Shown: positions 52,895 to 62,365, counted from the stretch's first letter. The stretch: 64,000 nt of DNA from Streptococcus sp. CF8_St5-11 (GCF_024295625.1 NZ_JANCOJ010000001.1:771268-835267), one strand, 5' to 3'. The notes: generated by a model from the letters alone, not told the origin. Made by a program: numbers and translations.

Positions 52895-53587
52895 TTACTT
52901 TTTCCCGTACTCTCCGTAAGATCCATACCCACCGTATGAACCATACTCAGCAGCTTTAATGTTAAATTTATTGAGCACTACTCCTAAGAAAGGTGTGCCT
53001 GTTTGTTCTAATTGGTCCTTGGCCTTTTGGACAGCCTTGCGTCCATTGGCACCAGATTCTGTGATCAAGACAGTTCCATCACAGCGTTGGGCGATAATGG
53101 CCGCATCGATCACGACCCCGATTGGAGGCGTATCGACAATGATGTAGTCAAAATGCTCACGCAAGGCATCCATCATCACAGTGAAGTTCTTGCTTTGCAA
53201 GAGACCTGTTGGGTTTGGCGCGACCTGTCCAGACTCGATGATATCCAAGTTTGGAAAATCAGTCGCATACAAGATTTGGTCCAATTGGCTACGACCAGAT
53301 AAGAAGTCAGTCAAGCCTTGGATCTTATCCCGACTACGGAAAATCCCTGTCATGACAGAGTTCCGGATATCACAGTCGACCAAGAGGGTCTTGTAACCCG
53401 CACGCGCAAAGGCAACGGCCAAGTTGGTTGAAGTGGTTGATTTCCCTTCATTTTCTTGAACAGATGAGATAGCGATGACTTTTAAGTCCACCCCACTCAA
53501 TTGGATATTCGTCGCAAGGGCATTGAAGTATTCTTCTGCCTTCCGAATTTCTTGTAATTTATTTTTTGAAATTTCTAACGTATTCAT
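52895..53587 (-). CDS. wze: Capsule tyrosine kinase Wze (CpsD)
   Basis: A 230-residue autophosphorylating BY-kinase that works with Wzd. Walker A SSVQENEGKSTT (about 41-52), Walker A' LLVDCDIRNS, Walker B VDTPPIG. The C-terminal tyrosine cluster has YGSYGGYGSYGEYG, the phosphorylation sites that control chain length and assembly. Upstream partners wzd and wzh complete the phosphorelay. Confidence 0.96.
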   Translation of the reverse strand: MNTLEISKNKLQEIRKAEEYFNALATNIQLSGVDLKVIAISSVQENEGKSTTSTNLAVAFARAGYKTLLVDCDIRNSVMTGIFRSRDKIQGLTDFLSGRSQLDQILYATDFPNLDIIESGQVAPNPTGLLQSKNFTVMMDALREHFDYIIVDTPPIGVVIDAAIIAQRCDGTVLITESGANGRKAVQKAKDQLEQTGTPFLGVVLNKFNIKAAEYGSYGGYGSYGEYGKK

Positions 53588-53599
53588 GCGATCCCCAGT

Positions 53600-54295
53600 C
53601 TACAGTTTCTTAATATCTGGCACAATACCAAGTAAGGTTAAGCCCATCAACTCTTCGATATCTTCTGGTCTCTTGACACGATCGTCCAAGACTTCTACTA
53701 CAACCATGAGAACCACCATGAGGCCTGCTCCAGCAATGAAGCCAAGAAGGACATTGCGTCGGATATTTGGTGAAGAAGGTGATTGAGGCACTTCTGCTTC
53801 ATCCAAGGTCGTAACATCTGACACCTTGGTCACAGCAATGATCTTTTCAGCTGCTACATTCCGAAGGCCGTTGGCAATACGAGCTGCTTCTTTTGGATTT
53901 CCGTCCTTAGCCGTGATCGAAAGGATACGAGTATCTGTTGGAACGGATACACTGATCTTTTTCGACAACTCAGCAGGTGTCATATCGAGTTTCAATTCTT
54001 CGATGGCTTGGCTCAAGACATTTTGAGAAAGAATGATTTCACGGTAGTCCTTAACCAAGTAAGAACCAGCCTGCAAATCAGAGTTTGTCAAGGCATTGTT
54101 ATCTTGGTTTTGACGACTGACCACGTAGATCCGGCTAGTACTTTGGTATTCTTTCTTGGCTAAAAAGGCACTGTAGCCAAATGCTGCAATGGCAAAGACA
54201 AGAGCGACCAAAACGATCGAAAACTTGCGTTTCCATAGGGTCTTCAGCATAGCGAAAACATCAATTTCCACTGCTTGATTTTCTTGATTGTTCAT
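53600..54295 (-). CDS. wzd: Chain-length determinant/kinase activator Wzd (CpsC)
   Basis: A 231-residue Wzz-type membrane protein with two transmembrane segments (about 28-48 and 178-200) around an extracytoplasmic domain containing IYVVSRQNQDNN and SVPTDTRILSI. Activates Wze and sets chain length. Located 12 nt upstream of wze. Confidence 0.95.
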   Translation of the reverse strand: MNNQENQAVEIDVFAMLKTLWKRKFSIVLVALVFAIAAFGYSAFLAKKEYQSTSRIYVVSRQNQDNNALTNSDLQAGSYLVKDYREIILSQNVLSQAIEELKLDMTPAELSKKISVSVPTDTRILSITAKDGNPKEAARIANGLRNVAAEKIIAVTKVSDVTTLDEAEVPQSPSSPNIRRNVLLGFIAGAGLMVVLMVVVEVLDDRVKRPEDIEELMGLTLLGIVPDIKKL

Positions 54296-54339
54296 TTCCT
54301 AATTACTCCTTCATGTGGATCTCTCCACCTGTTTTCTGG

Positions 54340-55071
54340 TTAGATTAATTCATCCGCTAACAAGAGTTCTTGATTGCTGACAAAGAGAGCTTGTGCTCGT
54401 TGTTCTCCGTATTCTTCCTTGATCAAGCGATAGGCTTCTGCCATATAAGGCGGTCGTTTATCCACATTGTGCATATCACTGGCCACAAAGTGCACCAAGT
54501 CTTTTTCTAAGAAGTACCGAGCTCGTTTTTTGAGTTGTTTTTGTTCATCCCCAAAGAGGCGAGGCTTGAGAACACTGGAACTATTGATCTGCATGTAGCA
54601 GCCCATGTCAATCATCTCTTGCACGCGCTCCTCATTTTTCTCCAAGCACTTGTAGCGCTCGATATGGGCCACCACTGGTGTCACACCTAGATGGAGCAAA
54701 CGGTCCAAGGCCGTATGAATCTCCTTGTAAGGTGTTCCCATGCTGAATTCAATCAGCGCAAAGCGCGTCTCAGCTAAACGTGGAATGATCTTTTCTTCCA
54801 GTTTTTTCAAGACATCATTCGTAAAGTAGATCTCTGCCCCGTAATGAATCGTTAAATCTGGCGCGACCTCTGCCGCAATTTTTTTCACTTCTTGAAAATT
54901 TTCAGAAATCTTTTCTTCGGGAGTTTCAAACATCCCCTTGCGACGATGAGAAGTGGAGATAATAGTCCGCACCCCTTGGCGATAGCTTTCTTCCAATAAG
55001 GCACGCGTATCTTCTCTTGTCTTTGGTCCATCATCCACATCAAAGACGATGTGCGAGTGGATATCAATCAT
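54340..55071 (-). CDS. wzh: Tyrosine-protein phosphatase Wzh (CpsB)
   Basis: A 243-residue manganese-dependent PHP-family phosphatase that dephosphorylates Wze. Metal-binding motifs [16 protein letters not shown] (residues 1-16), [21 protein letters not shown] and ASDMHN are complete. Overlaps the wzg stop by 4 nt. Confidence 0.95.
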   Translation of the reverse strand: MIDIHSHIVFDVDDGPKTREDTRALLEESYRQGVRTIISTSHRRKGMFETPEEKISENFQEVKKIAAEVAPDLTIHYGAEIYFTNDVLKKLEEKIIPRLAETRFALIEFSMGTPYKEIHTALDRLLHLGVTPVVAHIERYKCLEKNEERVQEMIDMGCYMQINSSSVLKPRLFGDEQKQLKKRARYFLEKDLVHFVASDMHNVDKRPPYMAEAYRLIKEEYGEQRAQALFVSNQELLLADELI

Positions 55072-56537
55072 TTTTCTTTTCCTTCCATTACTTTTTGAAT
55101 GGTTTCCTTAGCCTTGGTCAAGCTCGCTTGATCCAACTCCATGACATAGAGGTTGGATCCAGGCATAGCATAAGACGGCAAGTCATTTCGTCCTTGACCG
55201 GTAATCGCTTGAGAAGTCACCTCATAAGAACCACCTGTTTCTAACTGGGTATTGATCAAGTTCATCATAGTCGGCAACTGCATATTGGTTTGGACAGAAT
55301 CTTGGAGGTTTCCGATAATCTCATTGTAGTTGCTTAAGACCTTGGTAGAGGTCAACTTTTTGATAATGGCCGCAATGACTTTTTCTTGGTTTTTCCCACG
55401 GTCATTGTCGCCACCTTGAAGAGAGTAGCGTTCTCGGACAAAACCGAGGGCTTGCTCTGAATTCAAATGAACCTTTCCAACTGGGAAATGGAACTTGCCA
55501 TGAAGGCTCGTGAATTCTTGGTCATTTTCCACATCGATTCCCCCTAGAAGGTCAATCAACTTGAGGAAGGAGGTGAAATTGAGACGAACATAATAGTTGA
55601 GCTTGATATCATAGAGATTCTCAAGAGTATGGATCGAAGCATCCACTCCGTAGATCCCTGCATGGGTCAACTTATCGTTCTGGTTGTTACCACCATCTGC
55701 AATCGGTACATAGGCATCCCGTGGAGTCGTTGTCAATAGGACTTGCTTGGTCTTCCGATTAACCGTCATGATGATATTGACATCTGATCGAGAAACCGAG
55801 GTTACTGGGCCATAGGTATCGATCCCGCTGACATAGATGTTAAAGACATCCGCATTGGCAGACACCTTGCTCGTCGCTGCTACTTCTTTTCGAATCTTGT
55901 AGGAATAGATTTTCTTCAACTTCTTCGCATAGTCGGCATCTTCAGCAGCGATAGTATCTTCAAAGGTACTGTTGAGCACCATGGCAGAAGCATTCCCTTC
56001 TTGCAGGCTCTTATAGGCATCTAGATAAGTCTGTGCATCGACTACAGAAATTTCCTGACCCTTGGTCTTTTTGATATTGTCCAAGAGGGCCGTGAGATTG
56101 GCTTCATTATTGTTGCCCTTTGGTGCCACCACTTCCTTGATTTCTTTGATGTCTTTGATGTCACTGTCTTTCTTGACATAGACAGCCATCTCAAACTCTG
56201 TATAGTTAGAATGGCCATTGACATTGCTCGTCAGATTTAGCAGCTGTTGACTAGCAAACAAAACTCCCGAACTAGCCAATAAGCCGACAAGAAGCAAGAC
56301 CAAAGTTGTCTTTTTGGCCTGATTTTTGATCACAAACCAAGCTGATAAGAGCAAGAGAAGAGCTAGTAGTGCAATCACGAGAACATTGACATAGCGAAAA
56401 GCCAAGATGTTATTGGCCAACATAGTATAGGTCGCCCAACTTGCAGTCATAAGCAAAAAAATAAGCAATACGGAATTAATGATTCGCAATTGCCCCCACT
56501 TATGTTCTGAACGACGACTCCGTCTCCTTTGTGACAT
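55068..56537 (-). CDS. wzg: LytR-CpsA-Psr ligase Wzg (CpsA)
   Basis: A 489-residue membrane protein of the LCP family, which attaches polysaccharide from its lipid carrier to peptidoglycan. Three N-terminal transmembrane helices, a DNA-PPF-like accessory domain (about 110-220), then the LCP catalytic domain with [39 protein letters not shown] and [12 protein letters not shown]. The ATG at 56537 has GGAGG 6 nt upstream; the in-frame TTG at 56549 does not. First gene of the operon. Confidence 0.95.
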   Translation of the reverse strand: MSQRRRSRRSEHKWGQLRIINSVLLIFLLMTASWATYTMLANNILAFRYVNVLVIALLALLLLLSAWFVIKNQAKKTTLVLLLVGLLASSGVLFASQQLLNLTSNVNGHSNYTEFEMAVYVKKDSDIKDIKEIKEVVAPKGNNNEANLTALLDNIKKTKGQEISVVDAQTYLDAYKSLQEGNASAMVLNSTFEDTIAAEDADYAKKLKKIYSYKIRKEVAATSKVSANADVFNIYVSGIDTYGPVTSVSRSDVNIIMTVNRKTKQVLLTTTPRDAYVPIADGGNNQNDKLTHAGIYGVDASIHTLENLYDIKLNYYVRLNFTSFLKLIDLLGGIDVENDQEFTSLHGKFHFPVGKVHLNSEQALGFVRERYSLQGGDNDRGKNQEKVIAAIIKKLTSTKVLSNYNEIIGNLQDSVQTNMQLPTMMNLINTQLETGGSYEVTSQAITGQGRNDLPSYAMPGSNLYVMELDQASLTKAKETIQKVMEGKEK

Positions 56538-56567
56538 AAATACCTCCAATTAGTCCTAATCATGTTT

Positions 56568-56573
56568 ATTGTA
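56568..56573 (-). promoter_or_regulatory. -10 of the capsule operon
   Basis: TACAAT on the minus strand, 31 nt before wzg, with TGCATT 17 nt upstream as a weak -35. Confidence 0.55.
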
Positions 56574-56612
56574 ACATATTTTTAGCAAAAAATGCATTAA
56601 TTATCACTTTTT

Positions 56613-56627
56613 TGTCCATTATGGACA
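56613..56627. promoter_or_regulatory. 15-nt palindrome upstream of the capsule promoter
   Basis: TGTCCAT-T-ATGGACA is a perfect dyad just upstream of the putative -35 (56591-56596). Its form suits a dimeric regulator; which one is unknown. Confidence 0.6.
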
Positions 56628-56634
56628 TTTGGAA

Positions 56635-56648
56635 AGTAAGCGTTTTCA
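56635..56648. promoter_or_regulatory. cre site upstream of the capsule promoter
   Basis: TGAAAACGCTTACT on the minus strand matches the CcpA consensus TGWAARCGYTWNCW at every position. Lying upstream of the promoter, it could activate or repress. Confidence 0.75.
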
Positions 56649-56688
56649 AAAACAAGCAAAACCCCTTGTATACTTATGCAGAGAATCC

Positions 56689-56717
56689 AAAAAAACCGGG
56701 TGAAACACCCGGTTTTT
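56689..56717 (-). terminator. Terminator after nrdG
   Basis: AAAAACCGGGTG / CACCCGGTTTTT, perfect 12-base arms with an AAA loop. Separates the nrd cluster from the capsule operon. Confidence 0.9.
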
Positions 56718-56724
56718 GAAGATC

Positions 56725-57330
56725 CTACAAAAGATCATCCCGCTTGACTTGCTCAAAACTTTCCTTGCCATCATTGAGCTTGTCCCAGATGACAACCTTT
56801 CCTTCTTTCAATGATTTTTGAACATCAATAATCCGCTGGTTGGAAGAACCACGAAATTGCAACATGAGGTTGCGCTTGCTTTTATCATACCGTCCATCGA
56901 CCAGGATATCAATCAGCGACAATAGCTCCAGTTTATCAGGCGTTTCTAACATCATTTCTTCCCAAGTGTAGCCGGTCCAAGACCAAATATCTTTTTCCGG
57001 CAATTCTTTCCGAATACGTTTTACAAGGGGTAAAAGAATACCGGTATTAAGAAATGGCTCTCCCCCAAGCAGGGTCAGGCCTTGGACATAGGGTTGGGCC
57101 AGATCTTCCATGATCTGCTCTTCCAATTCTTTGGTATAAGGAATGCCTGCATTGAAAGACCAGGTCGCTACATTGTAACAGCCCTCACAGTGAAACATGC
57201 AACCGGCCACGTAAAGGGAGTTGCGCACTCCTTCTCCATCTACAAAGTTAAAGGCCTTATAGTCAATGATTCGCCCTTTACTCAGCTCCTCACTTTTCCA
57301 TTCACCTGGTTTAGGTGTATTCCATGTCAT
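56725..57330 (-). CDS. nrdG: Anaerobic ribonucleotide reductase-activating protein
   Basis: A 201-residue radical SAM enzyme that installs the glycyl radical on NrdD. The 4Fe-4S motif CMFHCEGC (CxxxCxxC, about 43-50) and LLGGEPFLN are present. Starts 4 nt after the GNAT gene stop; last gene of nrdD-orf46-GNAT-nrdG. Confidence 0.96.
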   Translation of the reverse strand: MTWNTPKPGEWKSEELSKGRIIDYKAFNFVDGEGVRNSLYVAGCMFHCEGCYNVATWSFNAGIPYTKELEEQIMEDLAQPYVQGLTLLGGEPFLNTGILLPLVKRIRKELPEKDIWSWTGYTWEEMMLETPDKLELLSLIDILVDGRYDKSKRNLMLQFRGSSNQRIIDVQKSLKEGKVVIWDKLNDGKESFEQVKRDDLL

Positions 57331-57334
57331 CCTT

Positions 57335-57835
57335 CTACTCCACTTCTATCCAATAACGCTCCGTTCCATTTCGAACATCTTCAAATTGACCGCCATTAGC
57401 TAAGATAACCGCTCGGCTGGCCGGATTTTCCGTGCTACAAGTCACCAGAGCACGATGGATGTTCTTTTCTTTAGCAACTTGCAGACCTTGACGGAGAGCT
57501 TCCTTGGCATACCCCTTGCCTCTTTCAGAGGGACGGATGGAATAGCCAATATGGCCTCCTTCTTCCAATAAGAAGTCATTGAGACGCAATCGAAGGTTGA
57601 GGAATCCAACTGCTTTACCATCTTTTGCAAAAGCAACTAACTGAATATCAGGCACCCACCCTTCAGGCAAATTAATCCCCATTTCATGATTCTGATTACT
57701 TTCCAACCACTCTTCATAAACAAAATTCTCAGCATCCCAAAAGCCGCCGTCGTGGGCCGACTGGCTCTGTTCAAACTCTGCCATCATCTCTAAAACTGTT
57801 TCTTTATCTGCTAATCTTGGTCTGCGTAGTTCCAT
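57335..57835 (-). CDS. GNAT-family N-acetyltransferase
   Basis: A 166-residue acetyl-CoA-dependent acetyltransferase. MELRRPRLADKETVLEMM opens the fold; the acetyl-CoA loop is SIRPSERGKGYAKEAL (about 96-111), followed by VTCSTENPASRAVI. Substrate unknown. ATG at 57835, with GGAGGGG upstream. Sits inside the nrd cluster, an arrangement common in streptococci. Confidence 0.88.
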   Translation of the reverse strand: MELRRPRLADKETVLEMMAEFEQSQSAHDGGFWDAENFVYEEWLESNQNHEMGINLPEGWVPDIQLVAFAKDGKAVGFLNLRLRLNDFLLEEGGHIGYSIRPSERGKGYAKEALRQGLQVAKEKNIHRALVTCSTENPASRAVILANGGQFEDVRNGTERYWIEVE

Positions 57836-57873
57836 ATTCCCCTCCCCGCTATAAGAAAAGCGAGAGCGAACTC

Positions 57874-58014
57874 TCACTTTTTCTTATTCTTATTTAAAAA
57901 TTGTTCTCTCAGGCTGGCTACTCGGTCTTTTTTATTGATTCCACCCTTTGAATGCTTCTCGTGGAATCGTTGAACCTGAGCCTTGCCCTTATCATCTAAT
58001 TGGTATTTTCCCAT
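57874..58014 (-). CDS. Small basic conserved-type protein between nrdD and the GNAT gene
   Basis: A 46-residue protein, MGKYQLDDKGKAQVQRFHEK at its start and ending NKNKKK, with many Lys/Arg and an amphipathic helical look. AAGGAT lies upstream, and the gene is 11 nt after the nrdD stop, in the same direction. Position, ribosome site and codon use support a real gene; function unknown. An RNA hairpin (GTGAGAG/CTCTCGC) covers its stop codon and the following bases. Confidence 0.7.
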   Translation of the reverse strand: MGKYQLDDKGKAQVQRFHEKHSKGGINKKDRVASLREQFLNKNKKK

Positions 58015-58025
58015 AATATCCTTTT

Positions 58026-60236
58026 CTAATCTGTCACTTGGTGACCAGCTGATTTGATAGTGGATCCATTCATGTGTTTGACCCGTGCAGCGATTTCCTT
58101 ATGACGGCCATTGACCATCGGACGAGCTTGCGGGTTTCCGAGATAACCACAGGTCCGTTTGACCACATCAACCGTCTTAGGATCGCTATTGCCACAGTTT
58201 GGACAAGCAAATCCGCGCTCAGTCGGCGTGAAATCTCCTTCAAAATCACACTTGTAACAACGGTCAATCGGCGTATTGGTTCCGAGATAACCAACCCGGT
58301 CATAAGCATAATCCCAAACTGCTTCAAGGGCTTTTGGATTTTGTTGGAGCACAGGGTATTCACAATAGTGGATAAAGCCACCAGACGCCCCAGCTTCAGG
58401 ATAAACTTTTTCAAAATCCAACTTTTCAAATGGCGTTGGGTTCTTACGAACATCGTAGTGGAAACTATTGGTGTAGTATTCCTTGTCTGTGATATCCGGA
58501 ACCTTACCAAATTTCTCCGTATCTAGGCGACAGAAGCGGTCTGTCAAGCTTTCTGACGGTGTCGAATAGATGGAGAAGTGGTAATCATACTGGTCAGACC
58601 ATTCTTCCACGCGCGCTTTCATATCCTTGATGATATCGATCGTGAATTGTTTGGCTTCTGGATTGTGTTCCCAATTTGGACCATAAAAGACGGTTGCGAC
58701 TTCATAGAGTCCGATATAGCCAAGAGAAACGGTCGCTCTGCGATGACGGAAGAGCTGATCTACCTGGTCATACTTGCCCAAGCGTTTCCCGAAAGCGCCA
58801 TATTGGTAGAGAATCGGTGCATTGGCTGGTGTCGCTTCTTTGGTGCGTTCCACCCGGTAAACCAAGGCATCTTCAGCGATGTTCATCCGTTCATTAAAGA
58901 TTTGCCAGAATTTCTCCTTGTCTCCGCCAGATTCCAAGGCAATTCGAGGTAAATTGACCGTCACGACTCCAAGATTCATCCGGCCAGAATTAACTTCCAC
59001 ACCATTCTCGTCCTTCCAACCTTGAAGGAAAGAGCGACATCCCATGGGCACCTTGAAGGAGCCTGTCAATTCTACAATCTTGTCATAAGAGAGGACATCT
59101 GGATACATGCGTTTCGTAGCACATTCCAAGGCCAATTGCTTAATATCATAGTTAGGCGTTCCAGGCTCTAAGTTGAGTCCCCGCTTGAGGGTAAAGATTA
59201 ATTTTGGAAAAATGGCTGTCCGATGTTCCGATCCAAGACCCTTAATCCGAATTTCCAGAATCGCCTTTTGGATTTCCCGTTCGAAGCGATTGGTTCCAAG
59301 GCCAAAACCAAGCGAAGTGAAAGGAGTTTGCCCGTTTGAAGTAAAGAGGGTATTGATCTCATATTCTAGCGATTGCATGGCATCATAAATATCTTTTTGA
59401 GTCTTGCTCCAAGCATAGTCCTCTTGCTTTTCAGGAAGTACCCACTCTTTGGCATCTGCCAAGTGTTTTTGGTAGTTCTTTTCTGCATAAGGGGCCAGGA
59501 CCTCATCGATCCGGTCAGCTGAACAGCCCCCGTACTGACTAGAAGCTACATTGGCAATAATCTGCGAGATTTGTGCCGTTGCAGTTTGGATAGACTTAGG
59601 ACTTTCGACTTCTGCATTCCCGATTTTGAAGCCATTTCTGAGCATGCCTTCAAAATCGATCAAACAGCAGTTGGTCATCGGTGTATAAGGGCTATAGTCC
59701 AAATCATGGTAGTGGATGTCCCCTTTTTGGTGAGCATTGGCTACGTGTTTGGGCAACATTTTAAGACCAATAGACTTACCAACGATCCCTGCCGTCAAGT
59801 CCCGTTGCGTATTAAAGACATCACTGTCCTTATTGGCGTTTTCATTGACGACGGCTTGGTCCTTATTGAGGAGTTTGCCAATTGTAAAGTTGATATCCGT
59901 CGCTTTTGAGCGCTCAAAATCCCGCTGAGTCCGATAAGTAATGTAGCTCTCAGCAATCGCATATTCATTGGCTTGAAGCAATTCATGTTCGACAACATTT
60001 TGGATCTCATAGATCTTCACGCCATTTGGAAAACGTTCCAAGATCTCTGCGATCACACGATCGACAATGGCTTCTAGTTTGGCTTCCATCACTGGAGTGA
60101 GAGAAGTCACTTCTTCTGTCGCCTTCAACAAGGCTTTATAAATTTTTTCAACATCGAATTGAACACGACGGCCATCTCGTTTTTCAACAAAAATATCCGG
60201 GGCCATTCTCAGTTTTTCTTCTCTCAAGGTGATCAT
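58026..60236 (-). CDS. nrdD: Anaerobic ribonucleoside-triphosphate reductase
   Basis: A 736-residue class III glycyl-radical ribonucleotide reductase, needed for DNA synthesis without oxygen. N-terminal ATP-cone (VEKRDGRRVQFDVEKIYKAL), catalytic barrel, zinc site CYKCDF..CPNCG, and the glycyl-radical motif RTCGYLGNP near the C-terminus. The start is uncertain: ATG at 60236 has GAGAGG about 10 nt upstream; ATG at 60257 has no site and would leave a 13-nt leader. The first is preferred. First gene of the cluster. Confidence 0.95.
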   Translation of the reverse strand: MITLREEKLRMAPDIFVEKRDGRRVQFDVEKIYKALLKATEEVTSLTPVMEAKLEAIVDRVIAEILERFPNGVKIYEIQNVVEHELLQANEYAIAESYITYRTQRDFERSKATDINFTIGKLLNKDQAVVNENANKDSDVFNTQRDLTAGIVGKSIGLKMLPKHVANAHQKGDIHYHDLDYSPYTPMTNCCLIDFEGMLRNGFKIGNAEVESPKSIQTATAQISQIIANVASSQYGGCSADRIDEVLAPYAEKNYQKHLADAKEWVLPEKQEDYAWSKTQKDIYDAMQSLEYEINTLFTSNGQTPFTSLGFGLGTNRFEREIQKAILEIRIKGLGSEHRTAIFPKLIFTLKRGLNLEPGTPNYDIKQLALECATKRMYPDVLSYDKIVELTGSFKVPMGCRSFLQGWKDENGVEVNSGRMNLGVVTVNLPRIALESGGDKEKFWQIFNERMNIAEDALVYRVERTKEATPANAPILYQYGAFGKRLGKYDQVDQLFRHRRATVSLGYIGLYEVATVFYGPNWEHNPEAKQFTIDIIKDMKARVEEWSDQYDYHFSIYSTPSESLTDRFCRLDTEKFGKVPDITDKEYYTNSFHYDVRKNPTPFEKLDFEKVYPEAGASGGFIHYCEYPVLQQNPKALEAVWDYAYDRVGYLGTNTPIDRCYKCDFEGDFTPTERGFACPNCGNSDPKTVDVVKRTCGYLGNPQARPMVNGRHKEIAARVKHMNGSTIKSAGHQVTD

Positions 60237-60265
60237 ACCAAACATGCCTCTCTTCATTTATTTAC

Positions 60266-60282
60266 ATACAAGTTGTATTATA
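60266..60282 (-). promoter_or_regulatory. nrdD -10 with overlapping palindrome
   Basis: TATAAT (minus strand, 60277-60282) is overlapped by the perfect dyad ATACAA-G-TTGTAT (60266-60278), which would cover the transcription start. A redox or NrdR-like regulator could bind, but the sequence is not a clear match to the NrdR box. Confidence 0.5.
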
Positions 60283-60296
60283 CCACTCCAAAAATA

Positions 60297-60357
60297 AAAA
60301 TCAATATCTTGTGGAAAATTTTATAAAAAACTTTCTAAAGCACAAGATATTGATTTT
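60297..60357 (-). terminator. Long-stem terminator after the GT-C-like gene
   Basis: Perfect 17-base arms (60297-60313 and 60341-60357) with a 27-nt loop begin one base after the stop codon. AT-rich and symmetrical; on the minus strand followed by TTTATTTTT. Confidence 0.7.
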
Positions 60358-60358
60358 C

Positions 60359-62197
60359 TTAAGAGCGTTGATAGAGTTTGAAATGACGGTATTTCTTCTC
60401 AACGAGACGATAATTTTCTTTGAGCAAGTCCTTCATTTTGGAGGTCAATTCTACCTGATTGTTGACCACAATATACTTGGGTTCAGACCGATCGATTTGT
60501 TGGGTTACATTTGTTCGGTTTTCATTAATCCCCAGATAAGAAGTCGGGGTCAATAAGGCAGAAGCTGCCAAACGATCGCTTTCTTGATAGAGAATAGCTG
60601 TCGTATCCCAAGCATAGATGGTATCTTTGTCCTTGCTATGGTTATGAATGTAGCTAGCAATAGCGCTCCGTTCACTGGATTGACCAGACTGAAGCACCAG
60701 ATCTTGAACCACTGGATTCGCCAACAGATAGATAAGGGCTACTAGCGGTAAGAAAACTTGGCTCGTAAAGTAAGCGGCCCAAACTTCCTTGTTTTTCTTC
60801 TTCCGACCACGGCGTTCGATCCCATCGTTTTCTTCCCCATCTCGTGAGAACCAGATCGCAAACAAAGGAAGAACAAATGGCAACATCGGTAACAATTGGT
60901 AAGCTCCTTGTTCCGGAAGACCAATCGACACGATAAGGACTACCAAGCTACCTGCCCATCCTATAAAGCGGAAGATCCGGCGAGCACTGCTATTTTGCTT
61001 CGTAAAGGACATCAAAAAGGCAGAGACTAGGCCAAAGGCCAGCGCCAACAGTCCGTAATAAATGGCGTTACTGAAGGTCTGTCCATTAGTAAAATTCAAG
61101 GCATTAAAGACATAGGTTACTTGGTTAATGGCATAGCCAAAAGTCTGATTCAAAACGGTGATATAGCCAATTGGATAAAAGACGAGTGAAAAACCAAGGA
61201 GAGCTGCTAGCAGTTGATAAAAGCCACGCGCCCATCTCTTCTGCTTGATGTTAAAGGCTGTTAATCCAAGGAAGGCCAACAAATAAAACAAGGCACTGGT
61301 CATCGGATCAATCAAGAAAGCCACAGCTGCAATCGCACCATAAAGGATAAAGCCTTCATCCTTACGATGCCCAATCAAATAAGCCAAAATGAAATTCATG
61401 CTGGCAAATAGGATTGGAAGACTAAAGAGAGTCACATAAGTTCCTCCAAAACCAAGGCCTAGCACCAAGAAATAAAAGAGTAACTGGACATTCTTCGCTG
61501 TATCTTTATCAGACACCAGCAAGCGCACAACCCGATAGAGATAGGTACCCGCAAAGAAGAGGGCAATCGCTTGGAGGATCATCAAGATCCAATGTCCACC
61601 AGCTAAACTTCCCAACCAGTTGATTGCATAATAGAGCAGACCATTGGTTCCGTAAAAATCACCAAACGGTACTTGCCCCTTGGTCATTGCCCAGCCAGCA
61701 TACAAGTTTTGCGATTGTTGATTGGTTGCAAAACGGGTTAAAAATGGCACCCCGACATGCAGCAAACTAATCAAGAGACTCAACACAAAAGGAATCGCTA
61801 GGGGGACTGGACGCTTAGCTTGACGACGGATCGGCTCAACTGCCACATCTGCTTCTAGCTCTTCCGTATTCTCTTCTACCTTCGATGCTTCCGCTTTTGT
61901 CGCTTCAACTCCCGCCTTACGCGAACGACGACTCATCCGACTGAGCGGTTGCTCAGCTTCTTGTTCCAATTCTTGTGTAGGTTCTGCTATTGCTTCTGGC
62001 TTGGCATCACTAATTTCCTCTGATGCCTCCATTGCAACCGGCTCCTCCAAGACTTCTGCCTGCTGGCTATGAGTCGGCTCTTCTTCACGAAAGACTGATT
62101 TATCTAGCACCTCGCGAATTTCACGTGTATCCTGAAAACTGTCTCCCACGTGAAGCCCTAACTTTTTCGAAGTCATTTCTTGCTCTTTTTCGCTCAT
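60359..62197 (-). CDS. Large GT-C-like polytopic membrane protein
   Basis: A 612-residue protein. Residues 1-125 are a hydrophilic, acidic cytoplasmic region rich in Glu/Ala (EVLEEPVAMEASEEIS). About 10-11 transmembrane segments follow (about 130-500), with an extracytoplasmic loop containing NQQSQNLYAGW and GDFYGTNG after the first helix, as in dolichyl-phosphate-type glycosyltransferases. The C-terminal soluble domain (about 515-612) has AWDTTAILYQESDR. It may transfer a sugar from a polyprenyl carrier to a surface polymer; no specific evidence identifies it. Own promoter and terminator. Confidence 0.7.
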   Translation of the reverse strand: MSEKEQEMTSKKLGLHVGDSFQDTREIREVLDKSVFREEEPTHSQQAEVLEEPVAMEASEEISDAKPEAIAEPTQELEQEAEQPLSRMSRRSRKAGVEATKAEASKVEENTEELEADVAVEPIRRQAKRPVPLAIPFVLSLLISLLHVGVPFLTRFATNQQSQNLYAGWAMTKGQVPFGDFYGTNGLLYYAINWLGSLAGGHWILMILQAIALFFAGTYLYRVVRLLVSDKDTAKNVQLLFYFLVLGLGFGGTYVTLFSLPILFASMNFILAYLIGHRKDEGFILYGAIAAVAFLIDPMTSALFYLLAFLGLTAFNIKQKRWARGFYQLLAALLGFSLVFYPIGYITVLNQTFGYAINQVTYVFNALNFTNGQTFSNAIYYGLLALAFGLVSAFLMSFTKQNSSARRIFRFIGWAGSLVVLIVSIGLPEQGAYQLLPMLPFVLPLFAIWFSRDGEENDGIERRGRKKKNKEVWAAYFTSQVFLPLVALIYLLANPVVQDLVLQSGQSSERSAIASYIHNHSKDKDTIYAWDTTAILYQESDRLAASALLTPTSYLGINENRTNVTQQIDRSEPKYIVVNNQVELTSKMKDLLKENYRLVEKKYRHFKLYQRS

Positions 62198-62262
62198 TCT
62201 TTTTCCTTTTCTTCGCTATTCCTCTGCTCTTTCCTTTTAGAAAAAAGCCCATTATCTTCTCT

Positions 62263-62291
62263 AGTATACCAAATTCTGCTGACCCTGTCAG
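62263..62291 (-). promoter_or_regulatory. Promoter of the GT-C-like gene
   Basis: CTGACA (62286-62291), 17-nt spacer ending TGG, TATACT (62263-62268). Confidence 0.7.
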
Positions 62292-62314
62292 CCTCTTATC
62301 ACATAGTCCTATGG

Positions 62315-62346
62315 AAAAAGAGTCAGGCATCTCGATTCCTGACTCT
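62315..62346 (-). terminator. Terminator after cls
   Basis: AGAGTCAGG / CCTGACTCT stem followed on the minus strand by TTTTT. Confidence 0.82.
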
Positions 62347-62365
62347 GATTTTCGTTTTTATACAT

